From Bacillota bacterium (GTDB lineage: Bacteria; Bacillota; Sulfobacillia; Symbiobacteriales; ZC4RG38): a stretch of DNA of 64,000 bases. How positions within the stretch are numbered: position 1 is the first letter of the stretch; every line of letters starts with the position of its first letter. The notes below the pieces were generated by a model. That model ran no database searches and was not told the DNA's origin. It saw only the letters and a program-made list of their open reading frames with translations. Shown piece after piece: positions 35,306 to 43,982 of this stretch. The DNA is taken from NCBI GenBank assembly GCA_021890795.1, contig JAKKUO010000001.1:186001-250000 (forward strand). Reading direction: 5' to 3'. Position numbers and translations under genes: made by a program.

Positions 35306-35868
35306 AGCCCCCACCCCCCCGGCGCCGGCTCGGCCCCGGGCCACCGGGGCCCGTCCGGCCGGGGCAGGACCGCGTACAGGTAGTCCGCCCCGTGGTGGAG
35401 CTGCAGGTAGACCCGGGCCTGGTCGATCCGCACCTCGGCCCGCTCCACCCCCAGCCGGGCAGCCGCCGCCTCCACCCGGTCCACCAGGTCGCCATACCGA
35501 CCGGTGGCCAGGGCTTCCTGCAGCAGCGGATTAATATGGTAGAAAGCCGTGACCAGCCCAGGGGTGCGGTGGTCGGTCACCACCAGCGCCACGGCCCGCC
35601 CCCGGGCGGCCCGGCGTACCCCCTCCTCCAGGTCGGTGTACACCTGGGCCAGGTCCGGCACCGGCCCCAGGGCGATCCGGAGCCGGGGACCCTCCGGCGT
35701 CTCCTCCCAGGCAAAAGACTCGACGGCCGGATGGCTTTTCAGGTACGCGGCCACCGGCTCGTCCACCATCGCCCCTCGCACAAGAATCTGGCCCGCCCAG
35801 AGCACCGCCACGGTCACGGCGAGACTCGCCATCACCAGGGGCCAGCGCAGGTTCCGCAGTTGCTCCAC
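35302..35868 (-). CDS. single-span membrane protein, putative partner of the FtsH-like protease
   Basis: 188 residues, GTG with GGAGGGAGGG upstream. Residues 11-31 (LVMASLAVTVAVLWAGQILV) form one membrane anchor; the remaining 150 residues are soluble and probably outside the cell, with an alpha/beta pattern and an amphipathic C-terminus. No family recognised. Tight coupling (4-base overlap) to the protease gene, whose own extracytoplasmic region is minimal, suggests a subunit or regulator of that protease. Confidence 0.75.
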   Translation of the reverse strand: MEQLRNLRWPLVMASLAVTVAVLWAGQILVRGAMVDEPVAAYLKSHPAVESFAWEETPEGPRLRIALGPVPDLAQVYTDLEEGVRRAARGRAVALVVTDHRTPGLVTAFYHINPLLQEALATGRYGDLVDRVEAAAARLGVERAEVRIDQARVYLQLHHGADYLYAVLPRPDGPRWPGAEPAPGGWGL

Positions 35869-35936
35869 TGCCCTCCCTCCTCATGCTCCATCCGCGGCAC
35901 GGCGAAGCGCCCGGGACGGAGCGGGTGGTAGGTAAC

Positions 35937-35958
35937 CGCTCAAGAGACGCTCAAGAGA
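35937..35958. repeat. 11-bp perfect tandem direct repeat upstream of the protease operon
   Basis: CGCTCAAGAGA occurs twice back to back. It lies between a TATAAT (minus strand, 35996-35991) and the gene start at 35868, an operator-like position. Confidence 0.55.
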
Positions 35959-35990
35959 ATAGTTGACATACAAATAGGAGTAGCCCCCCC

Positions 35991-35996
35991 ATTATA
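35991..35996 (-). promoter_or_regulatory. candidate -10 element of the protease operon
   Basis: Perfect TATAAT on the minus strand, directly after the rimO-side hairpin. No -35 match at the proper distance (that region is the hairpin), so activation or an alternative sigma factor is possible. Confidence 0.4.
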
Positions 35997-36002
35997 GCAC
36001 GA

Positions 36003-36032
36003 GGCGGAGGCGGCCTGCGGGCCGCCTCCGCC
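36003..36032 (-). terminator. 13-bp perfect hairpin after rimO
   Basis: GGCGGAGGCGGCC and GGCCGCCTCCGCC around a 4-base loop, about 70 bases past the rimO stop. No T-run, so termination is likely but not textbook. Confidence 0.5.
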
Positions 36033-36104
36033 CGATCTTTCTGGTTCTTCCGGCATCCCTTCCCGGCGCCGGCACCGGCTGCCACCCCAGGGAAGGGGCA
36101 ACAG

Positions 36105-37529
36105 CTACCGGCGCCCCCCGGCCACCGGGGCTTCCCCGGCCACCAGCCCCTCGCCGGTATGCCGGAGGGGAGCCGGCTCGGTGCCCACCATCCGGCCCAC
36201 CAGGTCGTAGCCCCGGATGCCGGTGATTTCCACCGGGACGAACTGCCCCGGCTCCAGGTCCTGGCCCACCGCGCTGAAGTAGACCACCCCGTCGATCTCC
36301 GGGGCCTGGCGGTAGCACCGGCCCACGTAACCGTGCCCCGCCCGGCCCTCCACCAGCACCTCGAAGGTCTTGCCCACCTGGGCCCGGTTGTGGGCCAGGG
36401 CCAGGACCCGCTGCACCGCCATCGCCTTCTGCCGCCGGCGCTCCCGCTCCGCCTCCGGGACCTGGTCCGGCATCCGCCCTGCCGGGGTATCCTCCTCCTG
36501 GGAGTAGGCAAAGACCCCGACGTGGTCCAGGTTGGCCCGGCGGATGAAGGCCAGCAGTTCCTCGAAGTCCTCCTCCGTCTCGCCCGGGTGGCCGGCAATG
36601 AAGGTAGACCGGAGGACGATCCCCGGGATCCGCTCCCGGAGCTTTTCGATCAGCCGCAGGTAGGCCTCGGGATTGGCCGGCCGGTTCATCAGCTTCAGCA
36701 TCTTCCGGCTCCCGTGCTGGAGGGGGATGTCCAGGTACTTCACCACCTTGGGCTCGGTGGCGATGACCTCGATCAGCTCGTCGGTGATCCGGGTGGGATA
36801 GCTGTAGAGCAGCCGGATCCAGTGGATCCCGTCGACGGCCGCCAGCTGCCGGATCAGCTCCGGCAGCATCAGCTTGCCGTACCGGTCGAGGCCGTAGTAG
36901 GTGGTGTCCTGGGAGACCAGGATCAGCTCCTTCACGCCCATCGCCGCGAGGCGCCGGGCCTCCGCAAGGATGGACTCCATCGGCCTGCTCCGGTGGCCGC
37001 CCCGCATGAGGGGAATGGAGCAGAAGGCGCAGGCGGCGTCGCACCCCTCGGCGATCTTCAGGTACGCGGTGTACCGGGGGGTGGCCAGCACCCGGTCGAA
37101 GTTCCAGTCCGCGATGGCGTCCGGGTCGCTGATGGCCTCCACCCGCTGGCCCGCCAGGGCCTGGTTCACCACCTCGACGATCCGGGGGTAGTCGGCGGTG
37201 CCGATCACCGCATCGATCTCCGGGATCTCCTCCAGCAGCTCTTTGGCGTACCGGGTCACCAGACACCCCGCCACCACCAGGGCCCGGCAGCGGCCGTAGA
37301 GCTTCTCCTGGGCCGCCTCCAGGATCGCGTCGATCGACTCCTTCTTGGCCGCTTCAATGAAGCCGCAGGTGTTGACCACCAGCACGTCGGCCTCTTCCTT
37401 GCGGTTGGTGATCTCCCAGCCGTCCCCCCGCATCAGCCCCAGCATCGCCTCGGTATCCACCAGGTTCTTGGGGCAACCCAGGGAGATGAACCCCACCTTC
37501 ATCGGACCGGCCGGAGCGGCGCTCACCAA
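36105..37529 (-). CDS. rimO: ribosomal protein S12 methylthiotransferase RimO
   Basis: 474 residues. N-terminal UPF0004 domain (SLGCPKNLVDTEAML, VNTCGFIEAAKKESID, VAGCL) with three cluster-binding Cys, radical SAM motif GCDAACAFCSIPLMRG, PTRITDELIEVI, LDIPLQHGSRKMLKLMNR, and a C-terminal TRAM domain. The CPKNLVD and DIPLQHGS forms are RimO-type. It methylthiolates an Asp of ribosomal protein S12. GTG with AAGGAGGG 8 bases upstream. Confidence 0.93.
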   Translation of the reverse strand: MVSAAPAGPMKVGFISLGCPKNLVDTEAMLGLMRGDGWEITNRKEEADVLVVNTCGFIEAAKKESIDAILEAAQEKLYGRCRALVVAGCLVTRYAKELLEEIPEIDAVIGTADYPRIVEVVNQALAGQRVEAISDPDAIADWNFDRVLATPRYTAYLKIAEGCDAACAFCSIPLMRGGHRSRPMESILAEARRLAAMGVKELILVSQDTTYYGLDRYGKLMLPELIRQLAAVDGIHWIRLLYSYPTRITDELIEVIATEPKVVKYLDIPLQHGSRKMLKLMNRPANPEAYLRLIEKLRERIPGIVLRSTFIAGHPGETEEDFEELLAFIRRANLDHVGVFAYSQEEDTPAGRMPDQVPEAERERRRQKAMAVQRVLALAHNRAQVGKTFEVLVEGRAGHGYVGRCYRQAPEIDGVVYFSAVGQDLEPGQFVPVEITGIRGYDLVGRMVGTEPAPLRHTGEGLVAGEAPVAGGRR

Positions 37530-37905
37530 AGGTTTCCCTCCTTGTGCCGCCCGGGGCCCGCAGGGCGGGCCCCGGGCAGCCTCTCACGAACTCAGAGCCT
37601 CTTACAACCTCTTATGCTACCCCAGGGCACGCTCCCTGTCCAGCCGTCGGTATCCCGGGTCCGTGTCAAGGTTGGGTAGGCGGTCTCGGGACGGCCCAGC
37701 CCCTTCTGGCCGGCACTGAGGATGTTCACGGCAACCGTCGCCCGGAGACCTTCTTCCGGCCGACGAAGCTAGAGGGAAACACCCGGAACGGCGTGCCCTT
37801 CGCCGACGGCAAGACGGGCACCGTGGCAACGCACCGGAACGACCCCGAGGCGAAGGTGCTCGGGATGTGGGACACCGGATAGTCTGACGGCGGGTGGGAC
37901 GCGGG
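37530..37905. other. gap after rimO with possible C-terminal gene remnant
   Basis: A 376-base stretch between rimO and the membrane-protein gene. One plus-strand frame (about 37715-37882) shows GC-rich third positions and encodes a 55-residue tail containing RPETFFRPTKLEGN and ending VLGMWDTG before TAG. No start with a ribosome site and no family recognised. It may be a decayed gene end or chance. Nothing else is seen in the gap. Confidence 0.3.
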
Positions 37906-38559
37906 TCACACCAGCCGCAGCACGCGGAACAGGATGATGACGCTGACCGGGATGACGAACAGGTTCTTGAGGCCGAGCAGCAGCGCCAGGCGGGCGCGCG
38001 GGGGGTCGAGCTCATTCATGCCGAGCCCGGTGAGCAGCGTCAGCACGTTGGCCTCCTGGAGGAGGGCGACCAGCAACAGGTTCAGCAGGCCGACGACGAT
38101 GGCGTAGCCGGCGAGTTCCCAGAGAAACTCCCTGGGATTGATCCGGCTGGCTCCCTGGAGGATCTTCACCCAGGTGTCACCTGAGCCCATCTCCCGGAGG
38201 GACACGCCGGCGCCGATGGCCAGTACCAGGACCAGCTGCAAGGCCCGCCCGCCTTCCACGAGGAGCTCTGCCGCCACGTACGGCAGGCCCCGGGCGGCGG
38301 ACTGGTAGCCCTGCCACATGCGCAGGGCTGCCACCGGCAGGGAGAGCGCCCAGACGGCGGGGTGGGTGAAGTAAAAGGCGAAGCCAAAGGCCGCGGGGCC
38401 GAAGATGCGATGGAACAGGACCTTCGCCCCCTTTTCACACCCTTCTTGTACACGCCTTATAAGGCTGCCCGCAGCATCAGCCGTGGGGCCGCGTCCCCAC
38501 CCGCAGAGCCCACCGGCGGGCCAGGGACGAGATGTCGTGGAAGGAGGCTCCCCGGGCAA
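37906..38559 (-). CDS. polytopic membrane protein, unknown function, start uncertain
   Basis: The credible protein spans about 185 residues from near 38465, with four or more hydrophobic segments (GFAFYFTHPAVWALSLPVA, LQLVLVLAIGAGV, AGYAIVVGLLNLLLVALL, LKNLFVIPVSVIILFRVL). No ATG, GTG or TTG occurs in frame after the upstream DUF364-like stop at 38477. The only start is a TTG at 38559 without a ribosome site, overlapping that gene by 83 bases. A sequencing frameshift or an unusual start near GTGTACAAGAAGG (about 38453) is possible. Not recognised. Confidence 0.55.
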   Translation of the reverse strand: MPGEPPSTTSRPWPAGGLCGWGRGPTADAAGSLIRRVQEGCEKGAKVLFHRIFGPAAFGFAFYFTHPAVWALSLPVAALRMWQGYQSAARGLPYVAAELLVEGGRALQLVLVLAIGAGVSLREMGSGDTWVKILQGASRINPREFLWELAGYAIVVGLLNLLLVALLQEANVLTLLTGLGMNELDPPRARLALLLGLKNLFVIPVSVIILFRVLRLV

Positions 38560-39241
38560 TAGCCGCCATCACTGCCTCCCGGTGCTCCGGCGGCCAGGCG
38601 GCCCCGGCCAGCACCGTCACACCGGTGCCGGCAAAGGCCGCCGGGTACAGGGGCGTGGTCGGGCCGACGACCACCACCTCCCGGGCCCCGGTGCAGTACG
38701 TGAGCAGCCGCTCCAGGGTGCCGTTCAGGATCGCCGTGGCCGTGATGAAGACCAGGTCGCACTGGGGCAGGAGTTCGGGCTGCCACTCCTCGGGGTAGAC
38801 GTTTTCCCGCTCCGATCGGTCGAAGACCATGAGCCGGGCCACCTGCGGCTCCAGCCGGGCGGCGAGGGTGCGCATGAAGCCGACGAGCCCGACGGTGTCC
38901 GTGGGCCGGGTGGCCACCACCGCCGCGCCGTCGGCGTCTTCCAGGACAAGGGCCGGGTCCGGTTCGGCCACCGCGCTCAGGACCGCCATCCCCAGGGCCC
39001 GGTCCAGGATCTCCCCGGACAGGAGCCCCGCCGCCAGTTCCGTCGCCGGCCGGCCCACCAGGGCCCCCACGTCCGGGACGGCGGCTGGGCTTTCGCCCCG
39101 CTCCCCCCGCAGGGCGGAGGCCACCCCGAACCGGCCGTTGTCCAGGGCCACGGCCAACATCTTCGCGCCAATCCGCACCTCCCGCACCCGCCGGCCGGCC
39201 AGCCGGGGTGCGGCTTCCTCGCAAAGCCGCGCCAGCAGCAT
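38477..39241 (-). CDS. DUF364 (putative heavy-metal chelation) family protein
   Basis: 254 residues, ATG preceded by GGAGACGGGGTGAAAGG. The N-terminal 90 residues resemble the DUF4213 enolase-N-like domain (REVRIGAKMLAVALDNGRFGVA); the C-terminal part has the Rossmann-like DUF364 pattern with CDLVFITATAILNGTLERLL and VVVVGPTTPLYP. Members are predicted metal-chelate related proteins often near transporters. Here the neighbours are an unknown membrane protein downstream and bacillithiol genes upstream. The function is not established. Confidence 0.72.
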   Translation of the reverse strand: MLLARLCEEAAPRLAGRRVREVRIGAKMLAVALDNGRFGVASALRGERGESPAAVPDVGALVGRPATELAAGLLSGEILDRALGMAVLSAVAEPDPALVLEDADGAAVVATRPTDTVGLVGFMRTLAARLEPQVARLMVFDRSERENVYPEEWQPELLPQCDLVFITATAILNGTLERLLTYCTGAREVVVVGPTTPLYPAAFAGTGVTVLAGAAWPPEHREAVMAAIARGASFHDISSLARRWALRVGTRPHG

Positions 39242-39334
39242 CGCCTTTCACCCCGTCTCCTCCCGTTCCTCCGCCGGCGGCCCCGGCCCCCCGAGGCCGC
39301 CCCGCCGGCCTCGCCTCGCCAGTGGCTGGATCCG

Positions 39335-40474
39335 TCAGGGCTCGCCGGCCCCATCCCGGCGGCCGCAGATCCGCTGGTACAGCGCCTCGTACCGGGGGAC
39401 CACCCGCTCCGCGCAGAAGACCGTCCGGGCGCGTTCCACGCCGGCAGCGGCCATCCGGGCGTGCCGGTCCGGGTCCGTCAGGATCCGCAGGGCCGCGGCC
39501 GCCATCCCCTCCACATCGCCCACCGGCAGGAGGTAGCCGGTCTCCCCGTCGGCCACCACTTCCGGCAGGCCCCCGGTGCGGGTGGCCACCACCGGCACCC
39601 CGCAGGCCATGGCTTCCAGGGCCGCGAGGCCAAAGCTCTCGGTCTCCGAGGGCAGGAGGAAGAGGTCGGCGACGGAGAGCAGGGAGACCACGTCCTCCTG
39701 GCTGCCGAGGAAGTGGACCCGGTTGAGCACCCCCAGGGCCTGGGCCAACTCCAGGGCCCGGGGCGCCTCGGGGCCGTCCCCCACCACCAGGAGCCGGGCC
39801 GGCACCTGGCGGGCAACGGCGGCGAAGACCCGGACCACGTCCTCGACCCGCTTCACCGGCCGGAGGTTGGACATGTGCATCAGGATCTTCTCCTCCGGCC
39901 CGGCGAAGGCGGCCCGGACCTCCGGCCGGGACTGCCGATGGTAGACATGGCAGTCCAGGAAGTTGGGGATGACCTCCAGGGGCCGCTGCACCCCGAGGGT
40001 GGCCAGGGTCTGCTCCCGCAGCGCGCGGGAGACGGTGGTGACCGCATCGGACCGCTCGATGCAGAAGGCGAGGACCTCGGCGTAGGACGGCTCCTGGGCC
40101 AGGAGGGTGATGTCGGTGCCGTGGAGGGTGGTAACCACCCGGAACCCGCCCCCGGCCATCTCCCGGGCCAGGAAGGCCGCCGCCGCATGGGGGATGGCGT
40201 AGTGGGCGTGGACCACATCGAGCCCCGCCAGGCGGTGGACCTGGACGATCCGGCTGGCCAGGCTCAGGACGTACGGCGGTTCCCGGAAGACGTAGTAGGT
40301 CGGCGTCTCCACCTGATGGAAGAAGACCCGTTCGTGGAACTCCCGGAGACGGAAGGGCACTTCCGACGAGAAGAAGTGGACCTCATGCCCGCGCTGGGCA
40401 AGCTGCAGCCCCAACTCCGTGGCCACGATCCCGCTGCCGCCCACGCTGGGATAGCAGACGATGCCGATGTGCAC
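39335..40474 (-). CDS. bshA: BshA, N-acetyl-alpha-D-glucosaminyl L-malate synthase
   Basis: 379 residues of GT4 type. N-terminal [25 protein letters not shown] and [12 protein letters not shown]-like region are diagnostic for BshA, followed by [27 protein letters not shown] and the donor-site [20 protein letters not shown]. It joins UDP-GlcNAc and L-malate in the first step of bacillithiol synthesis. The GTG at 40474 is preferred over 40483 because GGGAGG then lies 8 bases upstream and the N-terminus matches the family. Downstream of bshB1 on the same strand. Confidence 0.93.
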   Translation of the reverse strand: MHIGIVCYPSVGGSGIVATELGLQLAQRGHEVHFFSSEVPFRLREFHERVFFHQVETPTYYVFREPPYVLSLASRIVQVHRLAGLDVVHAHYAIPHAAAAFLAREMAGGGFRVVTTLHGTDITLLAQEPSYAEVLAFCIERSDAVTTVSRALREQTLATLGVQRPLEVIPNFLDCHVYHRQSRPEVRAAFAGPEEKILMHMSNLRPVKRVEDVVRVFAAVARQVPARLLVVGDGPEAPRALELAQALGVLNRVHFLGSQEDVVSLLSVADLFLLPSETESFGLAALEAMACGVPVVATRTGGLPEVVADGETGYLLPVGDVEGMAAAALRILTDPDRHARMAAAGVERARTVFCAERVVPRYEALYQRICGRRDGAGEP

Positions 40475-40536
40475 GGGCAGCACCTCCCAGACTCCCGCCG
40501 GGTTTGTCCCGGCCCTTTGGACCGGTCCCCCGGAGC

Positions 40537-40581
40537 CCTACAGCACCCCGGGGAGCCAGAGGCCTACAGTACCCCGGGGAG
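40537..40581. repeat. 26-bp tandem duplication at the bshB1 stop codon
   Basis: CCTACAGCACCCCGGGGAG (40537) recurs as CCTACAGTACCCCGGGGAG (40563). The right copy encodes the last codons and stop of bshB1; the left copy is an extra one in the bshA-bshB1 gap. Confidence 0.6.
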
Positions 40582-41274
40582 GAGCAGCGGCTGCCGGGCC
40601 ACGAACCCCTCGGCGAAGGCCACCCCGGCCAGGCTGCCGAAGTACCGGTCCCGGGCCTCCACCTTGTACAGGAGTCCCCAGGGCTTGTTGAGGGGGGTCT
40701 CCACCCCGGAGGCGGCGAGGTCGAACTGGCTCCGGTGGGCCAGGAGGCTCTCCCGCTTCTTCTCCCAGGTGGCGCTCACGTCCACCAGCAGCGACGGTTC
40801 CGCCGCGTCGTTGATGAAGTAGTAGAGCACCCGCTCCACCCGGTGAGGCTCCCCCGGTGCATCGTACTTCTCAAGGGCCGCGGCAAAGATTGCCTCGTTC
40901 AGCAGGTAGTGGGCCGCGGTGTGGTCGGGGTGCCGGTCGGTATGCCAGGGAACCAGTACCACCCGGGGCCGGAGCCGCCGGATCACCTCGACGATCCGCC
41001 GCTTCTGTTCCCCACCGGCCCCCCGGCCGCCGGCGCCGTAGATCAGCCCCCCGTCGGGCAGACCGAGGTTCAGCCGCAGGCTGACCCCCAGGATCCGGGC
41101 CGCGGCCTCCGCCTCCTCCCCCCGGATCTTGGGGTCGCCGCCGGTGCCCAACTCCCCCCGGGTCAGGTCGCAGATGCCAACCCGCTCGCCCCGGGCGGCG
41201 TGAAGAGCCAAGGTGCCGCCGCAACCGATCTCTGCGTCGTCGGGATGGGAGCCGAAGGCCAGGATGTCCAGCAT
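40564..41274 (-). CDS. bshB1: BshB1, bacillithiol biosynthesis deacetylase
   Basis: 236 residues of the PIG-L/LmbE zinc deacetylase family: FGSHPDDAEIGCGGT near 7-21 (His-x-x-Asp-Asp zinc motif), DLTRGELGTGGDP, RPRVVLVPWHTDRHPDHTAAHYLL with the third ligand, and the C-terminal DRYFGSLAGVAFAEGFVA specific to BshB1. It removes the acetyl group from GlcNAc-malate, the second step of bacillithiol synthesis. Divergent from mrfA. Confidence 0.94.
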   Translation of the reverse strand: MLDILAFGSHPDDAEIGCGGTLALHAARGERVGICDLTRGELGTGGDPKIRGEEAEAAARILGVSLRLNLGLPDGGLIYGAGGRGAGGEQKRRIVEVIRRLRPRVVLVPWHTDRHPDHTAAHYLLNEAIFAAALEKYDAPGEPHRVERVLYYFINDAAEPSLLVDVSATWEKKRESLLAHRSQFDLAASGVETPLNKPWGLLYKVEARDRYFGSLAGVAFAEGFVARQPLLLPGVL

Positions 41275-41334
41275 GGTCAGAACTCGCCTCCTGCATGTTT
41301 CACTTCCTCAATGGTATCGGTTCTCCCCACCCCT

Positions 41335-41478
41335 GACCAGCGGTTACCGGGCTCACCGGCCAAACCGGCTCCGGGCAGGCCCACCCATTCGCCGCGGGGC
41401 CAACCTGCCAAACCGCCGCCGGGCCGGCCCGCCAGGACGCCTCCGGGCCGTCTAACCAGATGGCCACCCACCGCCCGT
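41335..41478. repeat. 24-bp degenerate tandem repeat between bshB1 and mrfA
   Basis: Units at 41335, 41359, 41383, 41407, 41431 and 41455, best seen as GCCAAACCGGCTCCGGGC (41359) and GCCAAACCGCCGCCGGGC (41407). They occupy the middle of the 341-base divergent gap, where I see no gene. Confidence 0.5.
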
Positions 41479-41615
41479 TCCCTCGCGGTCGGAGCGAAAC
41501 CCTGTTCGCCTGCCGGGGGCCGGCCGGCAGGGGAAAGGCCGGGGACCGGGGAATTGTTTGGGGAGATGCGGCAGCGCGACGGGAAAGGGGGTGCGGGGGG
41601 CTCTCCCCCTCTGCG

Positions 41616-43901
41616 GTGAATCTCGCGCAACTCCTGGAGCGGCTGCGCCACGATCCATCCTTCATGGCCTGCGTCACCCACTGGGAGGTCCTGCCGGCCC
41701 AGCCCGCCCGGTATGCGGATTTTCCGCCGGGGCTGGACCCCCGGCTTATTGAGGCCCTCGCCCACCGGGGGATCCGGCGGCTCTACACCCACCAGGCCGA
41801 GGCCATCGCCCACGCCCTGGCCGGCCGGTCGGTGGTGGTGGTCACCCCCACCGCCTCGGGCAAGACCCTCACCTACAACCTGCCCGTGCTCTCCACCATC
41901 CTCAAGGAGCCCGCGGCCCGGGCCCTTTACCTCTTCCCCACCAAGGCCCTGGCCCAGGACCAGGTGGCGGAGCTGCAGGAGCTGGGCCGGTACCTGGACG
42001 TGGAGATCAAGTCCTACGTCTACGACGGGGACACCCCTGACAGCCTCCGGCCTACGATCCGGCAGGCGGGGCAGGTGGTGATCACCAACCCGGACATGCT
42101 CCACACCGGGATCCTGCCCCACCACACCCGCTGGGTCCGGCTCTTTGAGAACCTCCGGTACGTGGTGATCGACGAGCTCCACGCCTACCGGGGGGTCTTT
42201 GGCTCGCACCTGGCGAACGTCATCCGGCGGCTCCGGCGGATCTGCCGGTTCTACGGCTCGGACCCGGTCTTCCTCTGCGCCTCCGCCACCATCGCCAACC
42301 CGAAGGAGCTGGCCGAGCGGCTCACCGGCAAGGAGGTGCACCTGGTCGATCAGAACGGCGCCCCCAGGGGGGAGAAGCACTTCATCTTCTACAACCCGCC
42401 GGTGGTGACCCGGGACGGGCTCCGGGAGCCGGTGCTCAAGGCTGCCCGCCGGGTGGCGGGGATGTTCCTGCAAAACGGGATCCAGACCATCGTCTTCACC
42501 CGCACCCGGCTGAACACCGAGGTGCTGGTCACCTACCTGAAGGAGGACCTGGCCCGGGGCAAGGCCGGGCTCACCGAGAAGCGGGCCCCCCAGATCCGGG
42601 GCTACCGGGGGGGTTACCTCCCCTCCCAGCGCCGGGAGATCGAGCGGGGGCTGCGCACGGGGGAGGTGCTGGGGGTGGTGAGCACCAACGCCCTGGAGCT
42701 CGGCATCGACATCGGCCAGCTGGAGGCCGCGGTGCTGGCCGGCTACCCGGGCACCATCGCCTCGGCCTGGCAGCAGGCCGGCCGGGCCGGCCGGCGGCAG
42801 GGGATCTCGGCGGCGGTGCTGGTGGCCTCCTCCTCCCCCCTGGACCAGTTCCTGGTGAACAACCCCGACTACTTCTTCGGCCGGTCGCCGGAGCACGCCC
42901 TCATCAACCCGGACAACCTGATGATCCTGGCGAGCCACCTCAAGTGCGCCGCCTTCGAACTGCCCTTCGAGGACGGCGAGGCCTTCGGCCTCGACCCGGA
43001 CTCCACCCGGGAGATCCTGGCCTACCTGGAGGAGGAGAAGATCCTCCGGCACGTGGGCGGCCGCTGGCACTGGATGAGCGAGAACTTCCCCGCGGAGGAC
43101 ATCTCCCTCCGGAGCGCCTCCGCGGAGAACTTCGTCATCATCGACACCACCGGGCCCCAGCACCGGGTCATCGGCGAGATGGACCGGCTGGCGGCCATGA
43201 CCATGCTCCACGACCATGCGATCTACATCCACGAGGGGCAGCAGTACCACGTGGACAAGCTGGACTGGGAGGAGCGGAAGGCCTACGTCCACCAGGTGGA
43301 TGTGGACTACTACACCGACGCCCAGCTCGCGGTGACGGTCCGGCCCCTGGACGTCTTCAAGTCCCAGCGGGAACTCGGGCTGGAGAAGGCCTTCGGCGAG
43401 GTGATGACCGCCGCCAAGGCGACCATCTTCAAGAAGATCAAGCTCCACACCCACGAGAACGTGGGCTGGGGGGAGATCCACCTGCCGGAGGACGAGATGC
43501 ACACCGCGGCCTACTGGCTCCAGGTGCCCGAGGAGATCGCCCAGCAGTTCGAGCCCGACGGGCTCCAGTCCGCCCTCGTGGGGCTCAGCCACCTGCTGGA
43601 GAGCCTGGCGCCCATGTACCTGATGTGCGACCCCCGGGACCTCCGGGCGGTGGCCCAGATCAAGAGCCCCTTCACCGGTCGGCCGACCCTCTACCTTTAC
43701 GACGCCTACCCCGGGGGCATCGGCCTGGCGGAGAAGGCCTACGACCTGCACACCCTCCTCCTCACCGCCGCGCTGGAGCGGGTCCAGTCCTGCCCCTGCG
43801 AAAGCGGCTGCCCCTCCTGCGTGGGTCCCCAGGGGACCGGCAAGGCGGAGACCCGGCGGCTCCTCCTCCTGGCCCTGGAGGACGGCGGGCCGGTGAACTG
43901 A
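41616..43901 (+). CDS. mrfA: MrfA (YprA-type) DEAD/DEAH helicase with DUF1998 domain
   Basis: 761 residues, close to Bacillus YprA/MrfA (749). Superfamily 2 helicase: Q-like YTHQAEAIAHAL, Walker A TPTASGKTL near 78, DELHAYRG near 185, LCASATIANP, NALELGIDIGQLEA, and QQAGRAGRRQG (motif VI). The C-terminal MrfA/DUF1998 zinc site is CPCESGCPSC near 726. With MrfB it forms a nucleotide-excision-like pathway that removes mitomycin-type lesions independently of UvrABC. GTG at 41616 gives the family N-terminus; its ribosome site is weak. Confidence 0.92.
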   Translation: MNLAQLLERLRHDPSFMACVTHWEVLPAQPARYADFPPGLDPRLIEALAHRGIRRLYTHQAEAIAHALAGRSVVVVTPTASGKTLTYNLPVLSTILKEPAARALYLFPTKALAQDQVAELQELGRYLDVEIKSYVYDGDTPDSLRPTIRQAGQVVITNPDMLHTGILPHHTRWVRLFENLRYVVIDELHAYRGVFGSHLANVIRRLRRICRFYGSDPVFLCASATIANPKELAERLTGKEVHLVDQNGAPRGEKHFIFYNPPVVTRDGLREPVLKAARRVAGMFLQNGIQTIVFTRTRLNTEVLVTYLKEDLARGKAGLTEKRAPQIRGYRGGYLPSQRREIERGLRTGEVLGVVSTNALELGIDIGQLEAAVLAGYPGTIASAWQQAGRAGRRQGISAAVLVASSSPLDQFLVNNPDYFFGRSPEHALINPDNLMILASHLKCAAFELPFEDGEAFGLDPDSTREILAYLEEEKILRHVGGRWHWMSENFPAEDISLRSASAENFVIIDTTGPQHRVIGEMDRLAAMTMLHDHAIYIHEGQQYHVDKLDWEERKAYVHQVDVDYYTDAQLAVTVRPLDVFKSQRELGLEKAFGEVMTAAKATIFKKIKLHTHENVGWGEIHLPEDEMHTAAYWLQVPEEIAQQFEPDGLQSALVGLSHLLESLAPMYLMCDPRDLRAVAQIKSPFTGRPTLYLYDAYPGGIGLAEKAYDLHTLLLTAALERVQSCPCESGCPSCVGPQGTGKAETRRLLLLALEDGGPVN

Positions 43902-43917
43902 GCCCTGGCGGCAAGCT

Positions 43918-43970
43918 GGGGAAAGGATAGCGACCAGTCGGGGAAACGGTGGCAAGCAACCGGGGAAAGG
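43918..43970 (+). repeat. 22-bp tandem repeat between mrfA and mrfB
   Basis: GGGGAAA recurs at 43918, 43940 and 43962 with a 22-base period; the last copy forms part of the mrfB ribosome site (GGAAAGGAGG). Confidence 0.45.
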
Positions 43971-43982
43971 AGGGGAGAGCCG

